Of a DNA stretch of 64,000 nt, positions 16,737 through 25,084 are shown in pieces. Every line of letters begins with the position of its first letter. Within the stretch, counting starts at the first letter, position 1. The DNA is from Actinomadura hallensis. Lineage in GTDB: Bacteria > Actinomycetota > Actinomycetes > Streptosporangiales > Streptosporangiaceae. The stretch lies in NCBI RefSeq assembly GCF_006716765.1, contig NZ_VFPO01000001.1, forward strand, positions 2,728,001 to 2,792,000, in the 5' to 3' direction. A program made the translations under genes and the position numbers. Under the pieces are notes generated by a model. It searched no databases. It saw only the letters and a list, made by a program, of their open reading frames with translations, and was not told the origin of the DNA.

Positions 16737-17509
16737 CGCCCCCCTACGTCCCCGGGCACGGGCTCCTCGACGGCCGCGCCGTCGTCGTCACCGCGGCGGC
16801 GGGCGCCGGGATCGGCGGCGCCACCGCCCGCCGCTTCCTTGAAGAGGGCGCCCGCGTCCTGATCTCCGACGCGCACGAGCGGCGGCTCGCCGCGTCCGCC
16901 GAGGAACTCGGGAAGGAGTTCGGCTCCGACCGGGTCGCGGCGCTGCCCTGCGACGTGACGTCGGAGGAGCAGGTGCGGGCCCTGTACGACCTGGCCGTGG
17001 AGCGCTTCGGGCGCATCGACGTCGCCGTCAACAACGCGGGCCTCGGCGGGACGGCCGACCTGGTCGACATGACCGACGAGCAGTGGAGCCGCGTCCTCGA
17101 CGTGACGCTCAACGGCACCATGCGCTGCACCCGCGCCGCCCTGCGCATCATGCGGGACCAGGGGGCCGGCGTCATCGTGAACAACGCCTCGGTGATCGGC
17201 TGGCGGGCGCAGAAGGGGCAGTCCCACTACGCCGCCGCCAAGGCCGGGGTCATGGCCCTCACCCGCTGCTCCGCGCTGGAGGCCGCGGAGTTCGGCGTCC
17301 GGGTCAACGCCGTCTCGCCGTCCCTCGCGATGCATCCGCACCTGGTGAAGGTGACCTCGGAGGAACTGCTGGACGAGCTGACGCGCCGCGAGGCGTTCGG
17401 CCGCTATGCGGAACCATGGGAGGTGGCCAACGTCATCGTCTTCCTGGCGAGCGACTACTCCTCGTACATGACGGGGGAGGTCGTCTCCGTCTCCTCCCAG
17501 CACCCGTGA
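16733..17509 (+). CDS. ipdF: IpdF-type short-chain dehydrogenase
   Basis: 258 residues. SDR features are present: the cofactor loop TAAAGAGIGGATARRF, NNAG at about residue 100, and the catalytic Ser/Tyr/Lys set (NNASVIGW, then HYAAAKAG). The N-terminus starts like the mycobacterial IpdF proteins (PGHGLLDGRAVVVTAAAG), which act as dehydrogenases on the HIP-CoA side chain. Start and stop couple it to fadE30 through an ATGA overlap, and kstR2 follows after 33 bases. Confidence 0.85.
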   Translation: MTPPYVPGHGLLDGRAVVVTAAAGAGIGGATARRFLEEGARVLISDAHERRLAASAEELGKEFGSDRVAALPCDVTSEEQVRALYDLAVERFGRIDVAVNNAGLGGTADLVDMTDEQWSRVLDVTLNGTMRCTRAALRIMRDQGAGVIVNNASVIGWRAQKGQSHYAAAKAGVMALTRCSALEAAEFGVRVNAVSPSLAMHPHLVKVTSEELLDELTRREAFGRYAEPWEVANVIVFLASDYSSYMTGEVVSVSSQHP

Positions 17510-17542
17510 CCCGCAGTCCATCCGAGCATCCATGGGAAACGC

Positions 17543-18199
17543 ATGAGTCCACGACGGCGCGACACCGAGGGAACCGCCGCCGCCCGCGCCGGGCGGCGGG
17601 CCGAGCTGCTCGCCACGGCGGCCGAGGTGTTCGCCTCCCGCGGCTACGCGGCCACCACCGTCCGGGAGGTCGCCGACGCCGCCGGCATCCTCGGCGGCAG
17701 CCTCTACTACCACTTCGACTCCAAGGAGGCGATGGCCGACGAGATACTGTCGACCTTCCTGGACGACATGTGGGCGGCCTACGAGCGCGTCCTCGGGGCC
17801 GGGCTCAACGCGCGCGACACCCTGGAGGCCATCGTCGTCGAGTCGTTCCGGTCGATCGACCGGCACCGGCCCGCCGTCGTGATCTACCAGAACGAGTCCA
17901 AGCACCTGGCGACGTCCGAGCGGTTCCGGTATCTCAACGAGTCGCGCCGCCGGTTCCAGGAGATGTGGCTGAACCTCCTGGAGCGGGGCGTGCGGGAGGG
18001 CGCGTTCCGCGCCGACCTCGACGCGGGGCTCATGTACCGGTTCATCCGCGACACCGTGTGGGTCGCCGCCAACTGGTACGAGCCGGGCGGGCGACTGTCG
18101 GCCGACGACATCGCCAAGCAGTACCTCGCCATGTTCCTCGAAGGCATCCAGGCGAACGGCTCCCAGGAGCCCGAGCCCGGGGATGCCCGCACGTCCTGA
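17543..18199 (+). CDS. kstR2: KstR2, TetR-family repressor of steroid ring C/D catabolism
   Basis: 218 residues. The N-terminal TetR helix-turn-helix is plain (TTVREVADAAGILGGSLYYHF). The ligand domain shares the landmarks of mycobacterial KstR2: VVIYQNES where M. tuberculosis has VVIYQDEA, YRFIRDTVWV, and WYEPGGRLSA. KstR2 binds HIP-CoA and is released from its operators. The two boxes in this window match its motif. The gene sits inside the operon it should control, between ipdF and fadA6, so autoregulation is expected. Confidence 0.88.
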   Translation: MSPRRRDTEGTAAARAGRRAELLATAAEVFASRGYAATTVREVADAAGILGGSLYYHFDSKEAMADEILSTFLDDMWAAYERVLGAGLNARDTLEAIVVESFRSIDRHRPAVVIYQNESKHLATSERFRYLNESRRRFQEMWLNLLERGVREGAFRADLDAGLMYRFIRDTVWVAANWYEPGGRLSADDIAKQYLAMFLEGIQANGSQEPEPGDARTS

Positions 18200-18227
18200 G
18201 CACCACGCAAGTCCTGAGCACCACGCA
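18193..18227 (+). repeat. Tandem 18-bp duplication between kstR2 and fadA6
   Basis: GTCCTGAGCACCACGCA occurs at 18193-18209 and again at 18211-18227, one base apart. The first copy contains the kstR2 stop codon. Probably a slippage duplication. Confidence 0.8.
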
Positions 18228-18255
18228 CGAGCCACACCCCCGAAGGAGTCATCCC

Positions 18256-19410
18256 ATGGCCGAGGCCTACATCGTCGACGCGGTCCGCACCCCGGTCGGG
18301 CGCCGCGGCGGCGGCCTGTCCGGCGTGCACCCCGCCGACCTCGGCGCCCACGTGCTGTCCGCGCTGATGGGCCGCACGGACGCCGACCCCGCCGCGGTCG
18401 AGGACGTCGTTTTCGGCTGCGTCGACACCGTCGGCCCGCAGGCCGGCGACATCGCCCGCACCTGCTGGCTCGCCGCGGGCCTGCCCGAGGAGGTCCCCGG
18501 CGTCACCGTCGACCGGCAGTGCGGCTCCTCGCAGCAGGCCGTGCACTTCGCCGCGCAGGCCGTCCTGTCGGGGACGTCCGACCTGGTCGTGGCGGGCGGC
18601 GTGCAGAACATGTCGCAGATCCCGATCGCGTACGCGATGACCGCCGCCGAGCCGCTCGGCTTCACCGAGGGCCCGTTCGCCGGCTCGGAGGGCTGGGCGC
18701 GCCGCTACGGCGACGCCGAGGTGTCGCAGTTCAACGGCGCCGAGATGATCGCCCGCGACTGGGACATCTCCCGCGAGGAGATGGAGCGGTTCGCCTACGA
18801 GTCGCACCAGCGCGCCATCCGCGCCATCGACGAGGGACGGTTCGAGCGCGAGATCGTCCCCTACGGGGACGTCACCACCGACGAGGGGCCGCGCCGCGAC
18901 ACCACCCTGGAGAAGATGGCGGGGCTGAAGACCCTCGTGGACGGCGGGCGGCTCACCGCGGCCGTGTCCTCCCAGATCTCCGACGGCGCCGCCGCGCTGC
19001 TGATCGCGTCCGAGCGGGCCGTCAAGGAGCACGGCCTCACCCCGCGCGCCCGGATCCACCACATCTCCGCGCGCGGCGAGGACCCCATCCGGATGCTGTC
19101 CGCGCCGATCCCCGCCACCGCCCACGCGCTGAAGAAGGCCGGGATGACGATCGGCGACATCGACGCCGTCGAGATCAACGAGGCGTTCGCCCCCGTGGTG
19201 CTCGCCTGGCTGAAGGAGACCGGCGCCGACCCCGCGAAGACCAACCCGAACGGCGGCGCGATCGCCCTCGGCCACCCCCTCGGCGCGACCGGCGCCCGCC
19301 TCATGACGACCCTGCTGCACGAGCTGGAGCGCACCGGCGGCCGCTACGGGCTCCAGACCATGTGCGAGGGCGGAGGCCAGGCCAACGTCACCGTCATCGA
19401 ACGCCTCTGA
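18256..19410 (+). CDS. fadA6: FadA6-type acetyl-CoA acetyltransferase (thiolase)
   Basis: 384 residues, AAGGAG eight bases before the ATG. The three thiolase signatures are intact: the nucleophilic cysteine in DRQCGSSQQAV, NPNGGAIALGHPLGATGAR with the catalytic histidine, and the second cysteine in CEGGGQANVTV. FadA6 acts late in steroid ring D/C breakdown, releasing acetyl-CoA. Its place directly after kstR2 repeats the mycobacterial order. Confidence 0.88.
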   Translation: MAEAYIVDAVRTPVGRRGGGLSGVHPADLGAHVLSALMGRTDADPAAVEDVVFGCVDTVGPQAGDIARTCWLAAGLPEEVPGVTVDRQCGSSQQAVHFAAQAVLSGTSDLVVAGGVQNMSQIPIAYAMTAAEPLGFTEGPFAGSEGWARRYGDAEVSQFNGAEMIARDWDISREEMERFAYESHQRAIRAIDEGRFEREIVPYGDVTTDEGPRRDTTLEKMAGLKTLVDGGRLTAAVSSQISDGAAALLIASERAVKEHGLTPRARIHHISARGEDPIRMLSAPIPATAHALKKAGMTIGDIDAVEINEAFAPVVLAWLKETGADPAKTNPNGGAIALGHPLGATGARLMTTLLHELERTGGRYGLQTMCEGGGQANVTVIERL

Positions 19411-19415
19411 CCCCC

Positions 19416-19458
19416 GACTCTGCCCCCCCAGACTCTGCCCTCCAGACTCTGCCCTCCA
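19416..19458 (+). repeat. Three tandem copies of a 14-15 bp unit
   Basis: GACTCTGCCC-CTCCA type units at 19416-19430, 19431-19444 and 19445-19458, between fadA6 and the flavin oxidoreductase gene. The first copy carries one extra C. Non-coding. Confidence 0.8.
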
Positions 19459-19479
19459 GACGACCTCCGGAGTCCGCCC

Positions 19480-20640
19480 GTGGACGTGTTCGAACCGGCC
19501 CGGCTCGGGCCGCTCACCCTGCGCAACCGCGTGATCAAGGCCGCGACCTTCGAGGGCATGACGCCCGACGCGCTGGTGACCGACGACCTGATCGAGTACC
19601 ACCGCCGTCCGGCCGCCGGGGGAGTGGCCATGACGACCGTCGCCTACTGCGCGGTCGCCCCGGAGGGCCGCACCGAGGGCGGGCAGATCTGGATGCGGCC
19701 CGAGGCCGTCCCCGGACTGCGGCGGCTCACCGACGCGGTGCACGCGGAGGGGGCCGCCGCGTCCGCGCAGATCGGGCACGCCGGCCCCGTCGCGGACGCG
19801 AGCTCCACCGGGCTGCCCGCCGTCTCCGCCGGGCGGTTCTTCAACCCGCTCGGGATGCGCTTCACCAAGGTCGCCACGGCCGAGGACATCGAACGCATCA
19901 CCCGCGCGCACGCCGAGGCCGCCCGGCTCGCGATCGAGTCGGGCTTCGACGCGGTCGAACTCCACTTCGGGCACAACTACCTCGCCAGCTCGTTCCTCAG
20001 CCCCCGGCTCAACCGGCGCAAGGACGCCTACGGCGGCCCGATCGAGAACCGCGCGAAGGTCGCCCTCGGCATCGCCCGCGCCGTCCGCGACGAGGTCGGC
20101 GACCGCATCGCGGTCACCGCCAAGCTCAACATGCGCGACGGCGTCCGCGGCGGACTGGAGATCGACGACAGCCTGTACGTGGCGCGCCGCCTCCAGGACG
20201 AGGGCACCGTGGACGCGCTGAAGCTGACCGCCGGCAGCTCGCTGCTCAACCCGATGTACCTGTTCCGCGGCGAGATGCCCATCGCCGAGTTCGCCGCCAG
20301 CTACAAGCCGCCGATGCGCGTCGGCATGCGGATGTTCGGCAAGAAGTTCCTGCGCAGCTACCCCTACCAGGACGCCTACCTGCTCGAACACGCCCGGAGG
20401 TTCCGCGCCGAACTCGACCTGCCGCTGATCCTGCTGGGCGGCATCACCGACCGGAAGAGCATGGACACGGCCATGGCCGAGGGCTTCCAGTTCGTCGCCA
20501 TGGCCCGGGCGCTGCTCCGCGAACCCGACCTGGTGAACCGGATCGCCGCCGACCCGTCCACGCCGTCGCTGTGCATCCACTGCAACCGCTGCGTGCCGAC
20601 GATCTACAAGGGCACGCACTGCCCCGTCATCCCGGCCTGA
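19480..20640 (+). CDS. Old-yellow-enzyme-type NADH:flavin oxidoreductase with Fe-S motif
   Basis: 386 residues from GTG at 19480, with CGGAG upstream. It is an FMN-binding TIM barrel of the OYE/2,4-dienoyl-CoA reductase group: LGPLTLRNRVIKAAT at the N-terminus, the HFGHNYLASSFLSPRLNRR substrate/FMN loop and LLGGITD. A C-terminal cysteine cluster (CIHCNRC, then a cysteine ten residues on) suggests a 4Fe-4S site as in dienoyl-CoA reductases, but the NAD(P)H domain of the large enzymes is missing, so a partner may supply electrons. It follows fadA6 in the same direction and may reduce a double bond in a steroid intermediate; I know of no counterpart at this place in M. tuberculosis. Confidence 0.8.
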   Translation: MDVFEPARLGPLTLRNRVIKAATFEGMTPDALVTDDLIEYHRRPAAGGVAMTTVAYCAVAPEGRTEGGQIWMRPEAVPGLRRLTDAVHAEGAAASAQIGHAGPVADASSTGLPAVSAGRFFNPLGMRFTKVATAEDIERITRAHAEAARLAIESGFDAVELHFGHNYLASSFLSPRLNRRKDAYGGPIENRAKVALGIARAVRDEVGDRIAVTAKLNMRDGVRGGLEIDDSLYVARRLQDEGTVDALKLTAGSSLLNPMYLFRGEMPIAEFAASYKPPMRVGMRMFGKKFLRSYPYQDAYLLEHARRFRAELDLPLILLGGITDRKSMDTAMAEGFQFVAMARALLREPDLVNRIAADPSTPSLCIHCNRCVPTIYKGTHCPVIPA

Positions 20641-20651
20641 CCGCCTCGTCC

Positions 20652-20708
20652 GGCACCGACCGCGTCATCTAGAACCGACTGTGTCATCTAGAACCGACCG
20701 CGTCATCC
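20652..20708 (+). repeat. Three 19-bp tandem units covering the 3' end of glpD
   Basis: Units at 20652-20670, 20671-20689 and 20690-20708 share the core ACCGACCGCGTCATC with a few changes. The third unit contains the glpD stop (20703-20705, minus strand), so the other two look like copies of the glpD tail repeated downstream of it. Confidence 0.8.
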
Positions 20709-22382
20709 GGCACCGACCGCTGCGGCCGGCGCGTCCGGGACGCCCGGCCCGCCGCGGCGCTCGGCCCTGACGTACTGGACGTACCGCTTGACCTCGTCGG
20801 CGATCTCCTCGCGGCCCCAGCCGAGGTGGGGCGCGACCAGCTCGGCGACGCGGGGCGCCGCGGCCGTGCCGCCGTCCCGCTCCTCGATCGAGACGCGCAG
20901 CCGCCGCGCCAGGACGTCCTCCAGGTGCAGCGCGCCCTCGTGGGTGACGGCGTAGACGGCCTCGGCGCACAGGTAGTCGTCCGCGCCGGGAACGGGGGCG
21001 CCGAGGGCGGGATCGTCCGCGATCAGCCGCAGGACCTCGCGGGCGCACGACCCGTACCGGCGCAGCAGGTGCTCGACCCGCGCGACGTGCAGCCCGGACC
21101 GGGCGGCCATGCGGCGCCGCTCGTTCCACAGCACCTCGAACCCGACCGCCCCGAGGATCGGCAGCCGGCCGGTCGCCGACGCGGGGACGGCGTCGTCCAG
21201 GCCCTCCGCGACCAGGTCCACGGCGTCGCGCGCCATCACCCGGTAGGTGGTGAACTTGCCGCCGGTGACCACGACCATCCCCGGCACCGGCTCGGCGACG
21301 GCGTGCTCGCGCGACAGCCGGGCCGTGTCGTCCACCTCCGCCGACAGCAGCGGCCGCAGCCCCGCGTACACGCCCTCGACGTCGTCGTGCGTGAGAGGGG
21401 TCCGCAGCACGGCGTTCACCTGGTCGAGCAGGTACTTCACGTCGGTGTGGCCGGCGGCGGCCGCCGCCGGGTCCGGGCCGGCCTCGTGCGGGGTGTCGGT
21501 CGTGCCGATCAGCCAGTGCCGGCCCCACGGGATGACGAACAGGACGCTCTTCTCCGTGCGCGTGATGAGGCCGGTGTCCATCGGGATCCGGTCGCGGCGG
21601 ACCACCAGGTGGACGCCCTTCGACGCCCGCACGCCGAAGGCGCCCCGGGAGCCGGTCATCGCCTGCGCGACGTCCGTCCACACGCCCGTCGCGCACACGA
21701 CGCGGCGGGCCCGGACGGCGATCTCCCGCCCGCCCTCCAGGTCGAGGACGCGGGCGCCGGTCACCCGCTCGCCCTCGCGCAGGAAACCCGTCACCTCCGC
21801 GCGGGTGACGGCCTCCGCGCCGTACTGCGCGGCGGTCCGGGCGACCATCATCGTGTAGCGGGCGTCGTCCACCTGCGCGTCGTAGTACTGGATCGCGCCG
21901 ACCAGCGCGTCCCGCCGCAGGGCCGGGGCCTCGCGCAGGGCGCCGCGCCGCGTCAGCTGGCGGTGCCGGGGGAGCGCGTGCGAGCCGCCCATCGTGTCGT
22001 AAAGGGCGACGCCCGCACCCACGTAGGCCCGTTCCCAGCCGCGGTTGCGCAGCGGGTAGAGGAACCGGACGGGGCGAACCAGGTGCGGGGCGAGCGTGTT
22101 CAGGAGCAGCCCGCGTTCCCGCAACGCCTCGCGCACGAGCCCGAAGTCGCGCTGTTCGAGGTAGCGCAGCCCGCCGTGGATCAGCTTGCTCGACCGGCTG
22201 GACGTTCCCGCCGCCCAGTCGCGCGCCTCCACCAGCGCGACGGACAGGCCCCGCGAGATCGCGTCGAGCGCCGCACCGGCCCCGACGATGCCGCCGCCGA
22301 TGACCAGGACGTCGAACTCGGCGCCGGCGAGGGCGCGGAGGGCCTCCTCGCGGTACCGCGGACCGAGTGCTACGGATGTCAC
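20703..22382 (-). CDS. glpD: Aerobic glycerol-3-phosphate dehydrogenase
   Basis: 559 residues from GTG at 22382 with GGAG seven bases before it. The FAD-binding VLVIGGGIVGAGAALDA and the GTSSRSSKLIHGGLRYLE block are diagnostic of GlpD. It oxidises glycerol-3-phosphate to dihydroxyacetone phosphate at the membrane and passes electrons to quinone. It is divergent from the IclR-type regulator, with two operator-like palindromes between them, and glpK follows that regulator. Confidence 0.95.
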   Translation of the reverse strand: MTSVALGPRYREEALRALAGAEFDVLVIGGGIVGAGAALDAISRGLSVALVEARDWAAGTSSRSSKLIHGGLRYLEQRDFGLVREALRERGLLLNTLAPHLVRPVRFLYPLRNRGWERAYVGAGVALYDTMGGSHALPRHRQLTRRGALREAPALRRDALVGAIQYYDAQVDDARYTMMVARTAAQYGAEAVTRAEVTGFLREGERVTGARVLDLEGGREIAVRARRVVCATGVWTDVAQAMTGSRGAFGVRASKGVHLVVRRDRIPMDTGLITRTEKSVLFVIPWGRHWLIGTTDTPHEAGPDPAAAAAGHTDVKYLLDQVNAVLRTPLTHDDVEGVYAGLRPLLSAEVDDTARLSREHAVAEPVPGMVVVTGGKFTTYRVMARDAVDLVAEGLDDAVPASATGRLPILGAVGFEVLWNERRRMAARSGLHVARVEHLLRRYGSCAREVLRLIADDPALGAPVPGADDYLCAEAVYAVTHEGALHLEDVLARRLRVSIEERDGGTAAAPRVAELVAPHLGWGREEIADEVKRYVQYVRAERRGGPGVPDAPAAAVGAG

Positions 22383-22455
22383 TGCACAGCTCCAGGGGAG
22401 GGGTCGCCGCTGGGCAGGACGGTAGGTCGGCGCCGGAGGCCCGACAACCGGACCG

Positions 22456-22470
22456 TGCCGACAATGTCGA
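22456..22470. promoter_or_regulatory. Candidate GylR operator, copy 1
   Basis: TGCCGACAATGTCGA, a near-palindrome around the motif CGACAnTGTCG, 74 bases before the glpD start. A closely similar copy lies at 22570. Both are in the divergent promoter region of glpD and the IclR-family gene. Confidence 0.6.
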
Positions 22471-22569
22471 ACACTTTCGCCTTCGCCCGGCGGCGGTTAC
22501 TCTCCACCGTGTGCACAAGATCACAAAATCCGGGCGGTCCGGGATGGCGGTCACGGTAATGACGACAAG

Positions 22570-22585
22570 TGCCGACATTGTCGGA
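22570..22585. promoter_or_regulatory. Candidate GylR operator, copy 2
   Basis: TGCCGACATTGTCGGA contains a perfect palindrome CCGACATTGTCGG apart from the centre, 30 bases before the regulator's start. Shares TGCCGACA-TGTCG with copy 1. Confidence 0.65.
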
Positions 22586-22614
22586 TCTGTGCCGCGACAA
22601 CTAGCATCGCGGCC

Positions 22615-23382
22615 ATGCCCGGACCCGTGCAGTCGATCGAGCGGGCCGCCGCCATACTGCGCCTGCTCGCCGCGAGCTCGGGCCGGCTCGGCGTCGGCGA
22701 GGTCGCCGCGTCCCTCGGCCTCGCCCGGGGCACCGCCCACGGCATCATGCGCACCCTGGAGCGCGTCGGCTTCGTCGAGCAGGACCGCGGCACCGGCAAG
22801 TACCAGCTCGGCGCCGCGCTGCTGCACCTGGGCACCAGCTACCTGGACGTCAACGAACTGCGGTCCCGCGCCATCAACTGGGCCGACGCCCTCGCGTCCC
22901 GCAGCGGCGAGTCCGTCCGCATCGGAACGCTCCTGGACGGCCGGGTCCTCGTCGTGCACCACGTGTTCCGGCCGGACGACACGCTCCAGGCCATGGACGT
23001 CGGCTCGCTGCTCCCGCTGCACGCCACCGCGCTCGGCAAGGCGCTCATCGCCCACGACGCCAACGCGGCCGCGGCGGTCCGCGACACGGAGCTGGAGTCC
23101 TTCGGCCGGCGGACCGTCACCGATCCGCGCGAACTCGCACGGGCCGCCACCCGGGCCCGGGAGAACGGGTGGGCCGCCGAGGTCGAGGAGCTGTCCGTCG
23201 GCCGGGCCGGCATCGCCGCCCCGATCCGCGGGCACGGCGGGCTGGTCGTCGGCGCCATCGGGATCTCCGGCGCGGTCGAGCGGATCTGCGACGCCCGCCG
23301 CGTCCCCCGGCCGAGGCTCGTGGCGTTCGTCCGCGACGCGGCCCGGGCCGTCTCGCGGGACCTCGGCGGCTCGCGCTGGTGA
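22615..23382 (+). CDS. IclR-family regulator, probable glycerol operon repressor (GylR-like)
   Basis: 255 residues. An IclR winged helix at the N-terminus (IERAAAILRLLA, then EVAASLGLARGTAHGIMRTLE) is followed by the IclR effector domain (PLHATALGKALIA, GWAAEVEELSVGRAGIAAPI). In streptomycetes GylR controls glycerol uptake and catabolism. Here the gene lies between divergent glpD and downstream glpK, with paired palindromes in its promoter region, so control of both by this protein is the natural reading. Confidence 0.85.
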   Translation: MPGPVQSIERAAAILRLLAASSGRLGVGEVAASLGLARGTAHGIMRTLERVGFVEQDRGTGKYQLGAALLHLGTSYLDVNELRSRAINWADALASRSGESVRIGTLLDGRVLVVHHVFRPDDTLQAMDVGSLLPLHATALGKALIAHDANAAAAVRDTELESFGRRTVTDPRELARAATRARENGWAAEVEELSVGRAGIAAPIRGHGGLVVGAIGISGAVERICDARRVPRPRLVAFVRDAARAVSRDLGGSRW

Positions 23383-23500
23383 GGCCGGCCGCCCGGCGGC
23401 GCCCGAACCGGGAGCGCCGAACCCGGGGGCGCCGCGACCGAAGACGGGATCACGGGCGGGAACGGGCCGGGGCCGTGCGCCCCGGAGGCGGTGAACGGCC

Positions 23501-25027
23501 GTGGTCCAGCGCTACGTGATGTCGATCGACCAGGGCACCACCTCCACCCGGTGCATCCTGTTCGACCACGGAGGCCGCCTGGTGTCGGTCGCGCAGCGCG
23601 AGCACCGGCAGCACTTCCCGAAACCCGGCTGGGTCGAGCACGACCCCGTGGAGATCTGGCGCAACCTCGAGCGCGTCGCCCCGGAGGCGCTCGCCCAGGC
23701 CGGGGCGTCCACGGAGCAGATCGCGGCGGTCGGGATCGCCAACCAGCGTGAGACGACCGTCCTGTGGGACCGGCGGACCGGCGTCCCGGTCGGCCGCGCC
23801 ATCGTCTGGCAGGACATGCGGACCGGCGAGCTCGTCGAGGAGCTGGCCCGCGCCCCCGGCGCCGCGATGGTCACCGAGCGCAGCGGGCTGCCGCTGGCCA
23901 CCTACTTCTCGGCGCCGCGCATCCGCTGGACGCTCGACCACACGCCCGGCCTCCGCGAGCGCGCCGAACGCGGCGAGGTCCTCTTCGGCACGATGGAGAG
24001 CTGGCTGATCTGGAACCTCACCGGAGGCGCCGACGGCGGCGTCCACGTCACCGACGTGACCAACGCCGGCCGCACGCAGCTGATGGACCTGCGGACCCTC
24101 GCGTGGGACGACGGGCTGCTCGACTTCTTCGGCGTCCCGAAGGCGATGCTCCCGGAGATCAGGTCGTCCACCGAGACCTACGGGACGGCCCGCCGCGTGT
24201 TCCCCGGCGTCCGGATCGGCGCCGCGCTCGGCGACCAGCAGGCCGCCCTGTTCGGGCAGACGTGCTTCTCCCCGGGCGAGACCAAGTGCACCTACGGGAC
24301 GGGCGCGTTCCTGCTGATGAACACCGGCACCACGCCGGTCGGGTCGGACAACGGGCTGCTCACCACCGTCGGCTACAAGATCGGCGACGAGCCCGCCGTC
24401 TACGCGCTCGAGGGGTCGATCGCCATCACCGGCGCGCTGGTGCAGTGGTTCCGCGACGGGCTCGGGCTGATCGGCACCGCGCCGGAGATCGAGACCCTGG
24501 CCCGGACCGTCGACGACAACGGCGGCTGCTACATCGTCCCGGCCTTCTCCGGGCTGTTCGCCCCGCACTGGCGCAGCGAGGCCCGCGGCATCATCGTCGG
24601 CCTGACCTCCTACATCACCAAGGGGCACCTGGCGCGGGCGGTGCTGGAGGCCACCGCCTGGCAGACCCGCGAGGTCGTGGACGCGATGAACGCCGACTCC
24701 GGGCTGTCGCTGAAGGAGCTGAAGGCCGACGGCGGCATGACGTCCGACAACCTCGTCATGCAGATGGTCGCCGACACGCTGAACGTGCCGGTGTCGCGCC
24801 CGATGGTGGTCGAGACGGTGTCGCTCGGCGCCGCCTACGCCGCCGGGCTCGCCGTCGGCTACTGGGCCGGGTTCGAGGGGCTGCGCCGCAACTGGCACCG
24901 GGCCGCCCGGTGGGTCCCGGAGATGTCGCCGGAGCGCCGCGAGGCCGAGTACGACAACTGGAAGCGCGCCGTCGAGCGCACCTTCGGCTGGATCCGCACC
25001 GGCGAGGACCGCCCCGCCCCGCCGTGA
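23501..25027 (+). CDS. glpK: Glycerol kinase
   Basis: 508 residues. The FGGY-kinase signatures are those of Glp[19 protein letters not shown] at the N-terminus, the [11 protein letters not shown] and [10 protein letters not shown] segments, and [13 protein letters not shown] near the C-terminus. It phosphorylates glycerol, giving the substrate of GlpD. The start is GTG at 23501 with GGAGG twelve bases upstream. No glpF-like facilitator is present nearby. Confidence 0.96.
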   Translation: MVQRYVMSIDQGTTSTRCILFDHGGRLVSVAQREHRQHFPKPGWVEHDPVEIWRNLERVAPEALAQAGASTEQIAAVGIANQRETTVLWDRRTGVPVGRAIVWQDMRTGELVEELARAPGAAMVTERSGLPLATYFSAPRIRWTLDHTPGLRERAERGEVLFGTMESWLIWNLTGGADGGVHVTDVTNAGRTQLMDLRTLAWDDGLLDFFGVPKAMLPEIRSSTETYGTARRVFPGVRIGAALGDQQAALFGQTCFSPGETKCTYGTGAFLLMNTGTTPVGSDNGLLTTVGYKIGDEPAVYALEGSIAITGALVQWFRDGLGLIGTAPEIETLARTVDDNGGCYIVPAFSGLFAPHWRSEARGIIVGLTSYITKGHLARAVLEATAWQTREVVDAMNADSGLSLKELKADGGMTSDNLVMQMVADTLNVPVSRPMVVETVSLGAAYAAGLAVGYWAGFEGLRRNWHRAARWVPEMSPERREAEYDNWKRAVERTFGWIRTGEDRPAPP

Positions 25028-25084
25028 GCCCGCCGCCCGCCGCGTTCCGCCGCCGCGTTCCGCCGCCGCGCGGGCCCGCCGTCC

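Noticed and set aside
17884-20619. 911-residue minus-strand frame across kstR2, fadA6 and the flavin oxidoreductase
   Set aside because: Antisense of well-supported genes; Gly/Val/His-rich composition typical of GC-rich shadow frames.
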